Assembly (NCBI GenBank): GCA_937925635.1
Contig: CALALX010000119.1
Coordinates: forward strand, 1 to 31,855
Direction of reading: 5' to 3'
Origin: an uncultured Caulobacter sp.
Lineage (GTDB): Bacteria; Pseudomonadota; Alphaproteobacteria; Caulobacterales; Caulobacteraceae
DNA length: 31,855 nt
Shown here: in pieces, positions 15,013-21,104 of the stretch
How positions within the stretch are numbered: the first letter of the stretch is position 1
Layout: every line of letters begins with the position of its first letter
The notes under the pieces: generated by a model
What the model was told of the DNA's origin: nothing
Database searches by the model: none
Seen by the model: the letters and a program-made list of their open reading frames with translations, nothing else
Position numbers and translations under genes: made by a program

Positions 15013-15505
15013 GGCGTCTTCCTTGACTGGCGCGGGTTCGCGACCCGCCGCGAACGGACAGGTTGGGGAGGTGGTGCGGAGCGCTCCGGTCTTGCCCGGA
15101 TGTCTGTGTGTGCAAGGTGCAAGAGTGGAAAGACCGTGACGCTCCGCGAAGGTCGTTATCCGGAAGCTTCCGCTCGGCAGCCGTATTCGGGCTTAGCCGG
15201 AGCGCCTCCGACGGGCGGGCAAGGCGGCGGCCTCGTCCCGGACCCCGGCAGTAACCCCCTGCCGGCTGTCCCCGCTCGAACTCCATCCCCGACGCCGCAA
15301 GGTCGCTGGCCATGCGCCCTCCCCGTGCGACGGGAACGGGACTGATGATGAATGACGTTCCGGCGAGGGGGATCGATTTGGCGCTGTCCCCCGATTCGCC
15401 TCAGAGAATGCCGTTCAGGAACAGATACTTAGGTGTCCGCCCCGCTGGGAGCCGTCCACAGAAACGGGTGCGTTGGGGCGGCCGTCCGGAAGGGAGCGGC
15501 CCTTC
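15013..15505. other. Gene-poor region with strong stem-loops, function unknown
   Basis: No open frame here has a convincing start, ribosome site or recognisable protein. It holds several self-complementary structures: a 5-bp hairpin at 15032-15048, a large stem-loop at 15076-15147 and a CCGGCAG/CTGCCGG hairpin at 15245-15265. With the elements to 15855 it makes an 843-nt stretch between a small minus-strand gene and the end of prfB. It could be leader RNA of the minus-strand gene at 15012, an unannotated RNA gene, or decayed sequence. Confidence 0.5.
15076..15147. ncRNA. Candidate structured RNA or leader hairpin
   Basis: GCGGAGCG (15076-15083) pairs with CGCTCCGC (15140-15147), then a symmetric 3x3 internal loop, then CGGTCTT (15087-15093) pairs with AAGACCG (15130-15136). 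That gives 15 bp closing a 36-nt apical part that includes a partial repeat (TGCAAGG, TGCAAGA). The symmetric internal loop is more RNA-like than operator-like. It lies 64 nt upstream of the GTG start at 15012 when read on the minus strand. Strand and function are undetermined. Confidence 0.3.
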
Positions 15506-15579
15506 GGAGTTCGGTGACAGTTTGCGAATTGTCCGAAGATCGGCAGCCCGCTGCAATTCGCAAACTGTCACCGAACTCC
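15506..15579. repeat. Long inverted repeat, family D copy 2
   Basis: The arms 15506-15531 and 15554-15579 are exact reverse complements over 26 bp, around a 22-nt loop that is unlike the loop of the copy at 8657-8731. The arm core is the same in both copies (GTGACAGTTTGCGAATTG). It has the look of a short non-coding repeat spread by an enzyme encoded elsewhere. Confidence 0.9.
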
Positions 15580-15616
15580 ACCCGCTCTCAATGAGTGGGA
15601 TGTCCCAGAATAGACA

Positions 15617-15651
15617 AAGGCCCCCCGCAGATACGCGTCGGAGGGCCTTTT
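15617..15651 (+). terminator. Rho-independent terminator without an obvious upstream gene
   Basis: An 11-pair stem (AAGGCCCCCCG with CGGAGGGCCTT, one mismatch) closes an 11-nt loop and runs into TTTT in the plus direction. No plus-strand gene is seen between the FliN-like gene (ends 14767) and this point. It may end a transcript arising in the 15.0-15.6 kb region. Because the stem begins with AA it has only a very short T run on the minus strand. Confidence 0.65.
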
Positions 15652-15779
15652 GACGCCGGGGATACTGAGCCGGCGCTTGCTGTCCTGATGCCGCAAGGCC
15701 GCGGTCCTGTCTGTCGGATTCACGACGCAGGTCGGGCAATCCTCAGGGACTGGATGAAGCGGACCGCGGGGACGCGCTT

Positions 15780-15819
15780 GCTGTCCCTCAACAGCCTTCG
15801 AACAGTGTTGAGGGACAGC
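15780..15819. repeat. Palindromic element (14-bp stem), family E
   Basis: GCTGTCCCTCAACA (15780-15793) is an exact reverse complement of 15806-15819, around the 12-nt loop GCCTTCGAACAG. There is no T run. It lies 36 nt beyond the 3' end of prfB and probably belongs to another intergenic palindrome family; only one copy is in the window. Confidence 0.7.
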
Positions 15820-15855
15820 TACGGGCTATCGCCCGAAGCGGTGCCCCGCCCGACC

Positions 15856-16969
15856 CTACGCGTCCCGCGTCGCGCCGACCCGTTGCGCCAGGGCGGCGCC
15901 CATGAAGTCGTCGAGGTCGCCGTCCAGCACGCCGGCGGTGTCCGACGTCTCCACGTTCGTGCGCAGGTCCTTGACCATCTGGTAGGGCTGCAGGACGTAG
16001 CTGCGGATCTGGTGGCCCCAGCCGATGTCGGTCTTCTGGTCCTCGAGGGCCTGGGCCGCGGCCTCGCGCTTCTGCAGCTCGACCTCGTAGAGGCGGGCGC
16101 GCAGCATCTTCCAGGCCTCGTCGCGGTTGGCGTGCTGGCTGCGGCCGGCCTGGCAGGCGACCGCGATCCCGGTCGGGATGTGGGTCAGGCGCACGGCCGA
16201 GTCGGTCTTGTTGATGTGCTGGCCGCCGGCGCCGCTGGCCCGGTAGGTGTCGGTGCGCACGTCGGCCGGGTTGATCTCGATCTCGATGGTGTCGTCGACC
16301 ACCGGATAGACCCAGGCCGAGGCGAACGAGGTGTGGCGCTTGGCCGCCGCGTCGTAGGGGCTGATCCGCACCAGGCGGTGCACGCCGGCCTCGGTCTTCA
16401 GCCAGCCGTAGGCGTTGGGCCCCTTGACCAGCAGGGTGGCTGACTTGATGCCCGCCTGGTCGCCGGCGGTTTCTTCCACCAGTTCAACGCTGTAGCCGTG
16501 CGCGTTGGCCCAGCGGCTGTACATGCGCAGCAGCATGCCGGCCCAGTCGCAGGACTCGGTGCCGCCGGCGCCGGCGTTGATCTCGATATAGGCGTCGTTG
16601 CCGTCGGCCTCGCCGGACAGCAGCGCCTCCAGCTCGGCCTTGGCGGCGCGGGCCTTGATGTCCTTCAGCTGGGCGCGGGCGTCCTCCAGGGAGGCCTCGT
16701 CGCCCTCCATGTCGGCCAGCTCGGCGTACTCGACCGCGTCGGCGAGGTCCTTTTCGATCGCCTTCACCGCACCCACGCGGTCGGCCAGCTGCTGACGCTC
16801 ACGCATCAGCGCCTGCGCCTCCGCCGGCTTGTCCCAAAGGGTCGGATCCTCGGAACGGGCGTCCAGCTCGTCCAGGCGTCTTAGTGCGACATCCCAGTCA
16901 AAGTCGCCTCCTGAGCAGTCCGGCGGACTGCTCGATGTCGGCCTTGGCGGCCTCGACATCCGGTCTCAT
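15856..16969 (-). CDS. prfB: Peptide chain release factor 2, made by programmed +1 frameshift
   Basis: RF2 recognises UGA and UAA stop codons and triggers peptide release. Translation starts at the ATG 16969 (MRPDVEAAKADIEQSAG), reads 23 codons to CTT, meets an in-frame TGA at 16900-16898, and shifts +1 to continue DWDVALRRLDEL to the TAG at 15858, giving about 370 residues. The catalytic loop is SGAGGQHIN with GGQ. The stop-codon reading tripeptide is SPY (in ISPYDAAAKRHTSF) where E. coli RF2 has SPF. The upstream ribosome site is weak. The frameshift is a self-regulating loop: scarce RF2 means slow termination at UGA and more shifting. prfB and the PBP1A gene downstream of it in this listing are on the same strand, with 49 nt between the PBP1A stop and the prfB start. 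Confidence 0.95.
16898..16912 (-). promoter_or_regulatory. RF2 programmed +1 frameshift site
   Basis: Read on the minus strand: AGGAGG (16912-16907), three bases CGA, the slippery CTT (16903-16901), TGA (16900-16898), then C. This is the canonical RF2 arrangement, with an internal Shine-Dalgarno sequence three bases before CTT and the weak context TGA-C. The stop is the one RF2 itself decodes. Confidence 0.95.
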
Positions 16970-17018
16970 GAAATCACCATCGCTAGTACGGAGGCGCGGA
17001 CATAGGCCGCCTCGCGCC

Positions 17019-19460
17019 TCAATACAATCCGCTCAGATCGTCGGGAATCTTCGGCTTGGCCGGCGTCTTGGGCTGGGCCGACGGCGGCGGCGGGGCGTCG
17101 CTGTTGAGCTGGCCGCCCGGCCAGGCCTGTTCGTACAGGATCGGGCCCGGCGGCTTGGGCGGGCCGACCGGCGCCTTGGGCTCGCTGCCGGGACGGAAGG
17201 CCTCGCGCTGGCCGCCGACGACCATGAACTTGGCGGTCTTCGGGGCCTTGAAGGGCGTCGGCGGCAGGGCCTGCAGCGAGGGCTCCTGCATGAAGTTGAT
17301 GAAGATCGGCAGGGCCGAGACGCCGCCCGCCTCGCCCTCGCCCAGCGAGCGGTTGTCGTCGAAGCCGACGAAGACCCCGACCACGATGTCGGGGGTGAAG
17401 CCGACGAACCAGGCGCTGCGGTATTCGTTGGTGGTGCCGGTCTTGCCGGCCACCGGACGGCCCAGCACCCGGGCCTGGGTGGCCGTGCCGCGCTGGACCA
17501 CGCCCTCCAGCATGGAGGCGATCTGGAAGGCGGTGACCGGGTCGATGATCTGTTCGCCGTTGGGAGCCAGGCGCGGACTTTCCTCGCCGTTGAAGCCGCT
17601 CTCGCAGGCGCGGCAGGCGCGCTGGTCGGCGCGGTAGATGACCTCGCCCTCGCGGTCCTGGACCAGCTCGATCAGGTGCGGCTGGGCCATGCGGCCGTTG
17701 TTGACGAAGGCGGTGTAGGCGGCGGTCAGCTTGAAGGGCGTGGTCTCCCCGGCGCCCAGCGCCATGGCCAGCACCGGCTCCATCTTCTTGACGATGCCGA
17801 ACTTCTCGATCAGCGCGACGATCTTTTTCATGCCCACGCTCTGGGCGAGGCGCACGGTCATGGCGTTGCGCGACAGCTCCAGGCCCCGGCGCAGCGGCAT
17901 CGAGCCGTAGTATTTCTTGTTGTAGTTCTCCGGCGTCCAGTCCTCGCCGTTCACCCCGCCCTTGAAGGTGATCTGGGCGTCGGTGACGTAGCTGGCCGGG
18001 GTGAAGCCGCCGTCCGGCTCCAGGGCGGCCGCATAGACGAACGGCTTGATGGCCGAGCCGGGCTGGCGCATCGCCTGGGTGGCGCGATTGAAGTTGGACA
18101 GCGAGAAGGAATAGCCGCCGACCATGGCCAGCACCCGGCCGGAGTGCGGCTCCATGGCCACCAGGGCGCCGTTGACGGCCGGAATCTGCCTAAGGCGGTA
18201 GCCGCCGCCGGCCTTGGCGGGCTCGACGAAGACCAGGTCGCCGACCTTGAGGCCCTTGCCCGCCCTGGCCCAGGCGACGTCCTCGGCGACCAGGGCGCCG
18301 GGTTCGTAGTCCTTAGCCGGCAGCACCCGAACGCCGCCCTCGACGCTGGTGACCACGGCGGCGCGCCAGCCGCGACGCTCCGACGGCGGCGACTTCTTGA
18401 GCGCGGCCTTCTGCCAGCCCTCGGCCATGTCGGTGGTGGCCCACGCCCCGCGCCAGCCGTGCCGACGGTCGTAGTTCTCCAGCCCGTCCATCAGCGCCAC
18501 GCGCGCGGCGGTCTGCAGCCGCGGGTCGAGCGTCGTGCGCATGTAGTAGCCGCCTTCCATCAGGCGGTCGTCGAGGGTCGCCAGGCCGCGGCGGCGCACT
18601 TCCTCGACGAAGTAATCGGCGTCCTTGTACTTGGCGCGCGAGGGCGCGGCCTGGACCTTGAGGTCCTCCTTCATCGCCGCCTCGGCGGCGGCGCGGCTGA
18701 CCCAGCCCGACTCGGCCATCTGGCCCAGCACCCAGTTGCGGCGGCCGATGGCGTTCGCCTTGCGGCGGATCGGATGGTAGTTGTCCGGGCCCTTGGTGAC
18801 CGCGGCCAGGTAGGCGCTCTCGGCCAGGGTCAGCTCGCTCGGCGCCTTGCCGAAGTAGTTGTAGGCGGCGGCGCCGACGCCGTAGGAGCGGTAACCCAGC
18901 CAGATCTCGTTCAGATACAGCTCGAGGATGCGGTCCTTGGTCAGCGTCTGTTCCAGACGGCGGGCCAGGATGGCCTCCTTCAGCTTGCGGCCGACGGTGG
19001 CGTCGCTGGTCAGCAGGACGTTCTTGGCCACCTGCTGGGTGATGGTCGAACCGCCCTCGAGCCGCCGGCCCTGCAAGGCGTTGAGCACGTTCTTGGCCAT
19101 GGCCCGGCCCAGGCCCTGAACATCGACGCCGCTGTGCTGGAAGAAGTTGCGGTCCTCGGCGGCCAGGAAGGCCTGCACCAGCTGGGGCGGGATCTGATCG
19201 TAGGGCACGAAGATCCGCCGCTCGCGCGAGAACTCGCCGATCAGGGTGCCGTCCCAGGCGTAGACGCGCGTCGCCGTGGGCGGGTGGTAGTCGGCCAGGT
19301 CCCCGGCGTCGGGCATGTCGTGGAACAGCCACGCGGCGTAGATCGCCAGCGCGAACCCCGCGACGGCGATGACGCTCAGAACCGAGACGCCGACGATGGC
19401 CACCCAGCGCTCCGGCGGCTCCTCGAACGGCCAAAGACGGCGGATGGCCTTCTCAAGCAT
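17019..19460 (-). CDS. mrcA: Penicillin-binding protein 1A (bifunctional peptidoglycan synthase)
   Basis: This 813-residue class A PBP polymerises glycan strands and cross-links peptides in the periplasm. It has an N-terminal membrane anchor (about residues 22-50), then a GT51 glycosyltransferase domain with AEDRNFFQHSGVD (catalytic Glu), GGSTITQQVAKN, RKLKEA and LYLNEIWLG. An OB-like insert follows. The transpeptidase domain has Ser469-x-x-Lys472 in PGSAIKPF, SRN (the SxN motif) and KTGTTNEYRSAWF. The C-terminal tail is Pro/Lys-rich. It lies on the same strand as the amidase gene 45 nt upstream and prfB 49 nt downstream, so the amidase, PBP1A and prfB may form one transcript that pairs wall synthesis with wall cleavage. 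Confidence 0.95.
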   Translation of the reverse strand: MLEKAIRRLWPFEEPPERWVAIVGVSVLSVIAVAGFALAIYAAWLFHDMPDAGDLADYHPPTATRVYAWDGTLIGEFSRERRIFVPYDQIPPQLVQAFLAAEDRNFFQHSGVDVQGLGRAMAKNVLNALQGRRLEGGSTITQQVAKNVLLTSDATVGRKLKEAILARRLEQTLTKDRILELYLNEIWLGYRSYGVGAAAYNYFGKAPSELTLAESAYLAAVTKGPDNYHPIRRKANAIGRRNWVLGQMAESGWVSRAAAEAAMKEDLKVQAAPSRAKYKDADYFVEEVRRRGLATLDDRLMEGGYYMRTTLDPRLQTAARVALMDGLENYDRRHGWRGAWATTDMAEGWQKAALKKSPPSERRGWRAAVVTSVEGGVRVLPAKDYEPGALVAEDVAWARAGKGLKVGDLVFVEPAKAGGGYRLRQIPAVNGALVAMEPHSGRVLAMVGGYSFSLSNFNRATQAMRQPGSAIKPFVYAAALEPDGGFTPASYVTDAQITFKGGVNGEDWTPENYNKKYYGSMPLRRGLELSRNAMTVRLAQSVGMKKIVALIEKFGIVKKMEPVLAMALGAGETTPFKLTAAYTAFVNNGRMAQPHLIELVQDREGEVIYRADQRACRACESGFNGEESPRLAPNGEQIIDPVTAFQIASMLEGVVQRGTATQARVLGRPVAGKTGTTNEYRSAWFVGFTPDIVVGVFVGFDDNRSLGEGEAGGVSALPIFINFMQEPSLQALPPTPFKAPKTAKFMVVGGQREAFRPGSEPKAPVGPPKPPGPILYEQAWPGGQLNSDAPPPPSAQPKTPAKPKIPDDLSGLY

Positions 19461-19505
19461 GCGGTCTGCTTAACCCGCGCCGAGGCGGGCGCCAACGGGT
19501 TCCCG

Positions 19506-20702
19506 CTAGCGGCCGCCGGACTTCGCTTCTCGCGCGAACCAGGCGTCGATGGCGTCGGCCACCGCCCCCATCATCCGGGCGCGGCGGTTGGGATCGGTCA
19601 GGGCCCGCTCGTCCGCGGGGTTGTTGACGAAACCCATCTCCAGAAGCACCGCCGGCACGTCGGGCGCCAGCAGGACGGCCAGATTGGCGTCGCGATGGCT
19701 GCGGCGCAGAAGCTCGGTCTCGTCGTCGATGTGCTCAAGCAGCAGTTCGGCGAAGATGGCCGACCGGTTGCGAGTCGAGCGTTGGGTCAGGTCGAGCAGG
19801 ATCTCGCTGACCGTGCGATCGGCGCCGAGGCTGGCCGGCATCAGCCAGTCGTCCTTGCGCAGCACCGAGGCGACGCGCCGCTCGCCCTTTTCGGACAGGG
19901 TGTAGACGCTGGCCCCGCGGATGTCGGCCGTCGGACCCGAATCGGCGTGCAGCGAGATGAACAGGTCGGCGTCGGCGCCGCGCGCGATCCGGACCCGCTC
20001 TTCGAGCGGCACATAGACGTCGCCGCCCCGGGTCAGGACCACCTTGTAGCGGCCGCCCTTCTCCAGGCGCGCCTTGAGCGCCTTGGCGGCGGCCAGGGTG
20101 ACGTCCTTCTCGTGCGAGCGGCTGCCGAGGGCGCCGGGATCCTTGCCGCCGTGGCCGGCGTCAATGACGACCACGCGCGGCCCCTTGCGCACCGGCGCAC
20201 GGGTGATGACCGGCGCGGGACGAGCGCGAGGCAGCGCCGGCCGCGTCGCGGTCGGCCGGGAGCCGGGCCGCGCCTTGAGGTCGATGACATAGCGATAGGC
20301 CTTCACGCCGTCGCCGGGCGGCAGCAGGAATCGCCGGTGCACCTCCGCCTCGCGCGCCAGCTCCAGGTTCAGCCGCGCCGATCCGGCGCCGCGCTCGACA
20401 TTCCAGCGGCGCACCAGGCCCTGGCCGCCGCCGCTCAGGTCGGCCGGCGCGTCGATGCGCGGCAGGGAGACCACGATCTTGCCGTCGGCGCCGTCAGACA
20501 CCAGCTTGCCGGTGACCGAACGATCGAGGTCGACGACGACGCGGGTCTCGAGCTGGTCGCCGCCCAGTCGAACCTTCAGAAGGCCGGGCGCGGTCGTTCC
20601 CTGGGCGACGCCGGCGACGGCCAGTCCGGACAGAGTCAGGCCGGCGAGCGCGACAACGCCCCTCCATCCCGTCAGAATCCCACCGGCCCGCAACGCCCGC
20701 AT
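19506..20702 (-). CDS. amiC: Periplasmic N-acetylmuramoyl-L-alanine amidase (AmiC type)
   Basis: The protein (398 residues from this start) cuts the bond between MurNAc and the stem peptide, needed for daughter-cell separation. A signal peptide (ILTGWRGVVALAGLTLSGLAVAG split here for length: hydrophobic core about residues 12-30) is followed by an AMIN domain (about 35-140) and a zinc amidase_3 domain with VVIDAGHGGKDPG, SHEKDVTLA, LFISLHADS and VLLEMGFVNNPADERAL, holding the zinc His and Glu residues. I chose the ATG at 20702 because it starts a normal signal peptide; an ATG at 20747 would add 15 residues. AmiC-type enzymes usually need an LytM factor for activation; none is in the window. 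It is divergent from rne. Confidence 0.9.
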   Translation of the reverse strand: MRALRAGGILTGWRGVVALAGLTLSGLAVAGVAQGTTAPGLLKVRLGGDQLETRVVVDLDRSVTGKLVSDGADGKIVVSLPRIDAPADLSGGGQGLVRRWNVERGAGSARLNLELAREAEVHRRFLLPPGDGVKAYRYVIDLKARPGSRPTATRPALPRARPAPVITRAPVRKGPRVVVIDAGHGGKDPGALGSRSHEKDVTLAAAKALKARLEKGGRYKVVLTRGGDVYVPLEERVRIARGADADLFISLHADSGPTADIRGASVYTLSEKGERRVASVLRKDDWLMPASLGADRTVSEILLDLTQRSTRNRSAIFAELLLEHIDDETELLRRSHRDANLAVLLAPDVPAVLLEMGFVNNPADERALTDPNRRARMMGAVADAIDAWFAREAKSGGR

Positions 20703-21104
20703 TCTACAGCCCCAACTCACACCGCTTCGCGATTTGGAGGGCAGCATCGCCCGCCCGGCGTATCGAATTGGTTAAGGCATCGGAAAGAACCGCTTGCGCT
20801 TTCCTTTTCACATCGGATGGGGCTAATGTCCGGCCGCGCGCCGACCCCGCGATGACGGGAGTCTCCGCGCACAGAAGTTAGAGGCCGCGCGTCCGGCCCT
20901 CGCCCTCCGGCGAAGACGCACCATCCGATCCCGCGCCGCCCTTGGCGCGACAGGGAAACTCAATGGGCAGCGCAAACGCCCCGGCCTGGCATTCGCCCCT
21001 TCGCATCGCCGCTTGCGACGCGTCGGACGGCCGCGCGGAGCGCGCCTCCACCACAGACCGGCGACCGGGCTACGCGCCTGCCGCGCGCCGGGGAGACACA
21101 ATCC
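20703..21104 (+). promoter_or_regulatory. Long upstream/leader region of rne
   Basis: About 400 nt lie between the divergent amidase and rne starts. Small frames here have no support. Several GC-rich hairpins are present in the rne direction, for example CGCGCC/GGCGCG at 20932-20949 and CGCGC/GCGCG around 21030. The T-rich stretch TTTCCTTTTC at 20801-20810 and GCTAAT near 20823 could belong to a promoter, but no good -35/-10 pair is clear. RNase E in other bacteria limits its own mRNA through leader cleavage, so a long structured leader fits; that this one does so is inference. Confidence 0.45.

Noticed and set aside
15032..15048. GCGGG-TTCGCGA-CCCGC hairpin that looks like a tRNA T-arm
   Set aside because: The loop lacks the conserved A, and no acceptor, anticodon or D arm can be placed around it.
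14789..15313. Minus-strand open frame of 174 codons in the structured region
   Set aside because: It overlaps the better supported small gene at 14740-15012 in another frame and consists of Arg/Gly/Ser-rich noise.
15480..15501. GTCCGGAAGGGAGC hairpin resembling the tip of signal recognition particle RNA
   Set aside because: The invariant AGCAG and the opposite TCAGG strand are not present, and the flanks do not fold into the rest of an SRP RNA.
15312..15653. Open frame of 113 codons across the family D repeat
   Set aside because: It is read through the palindrome and the terminator, has no ribosome site and no recognisable sequence.
16884..20855. A plus-strand open frame of about 1,320 codons opposite prfB, PBP1A and the amidase
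   Set aside because: It is the GC-rich mirror of well-recognised minus-strand genes and has low-complexity, non-family composition.
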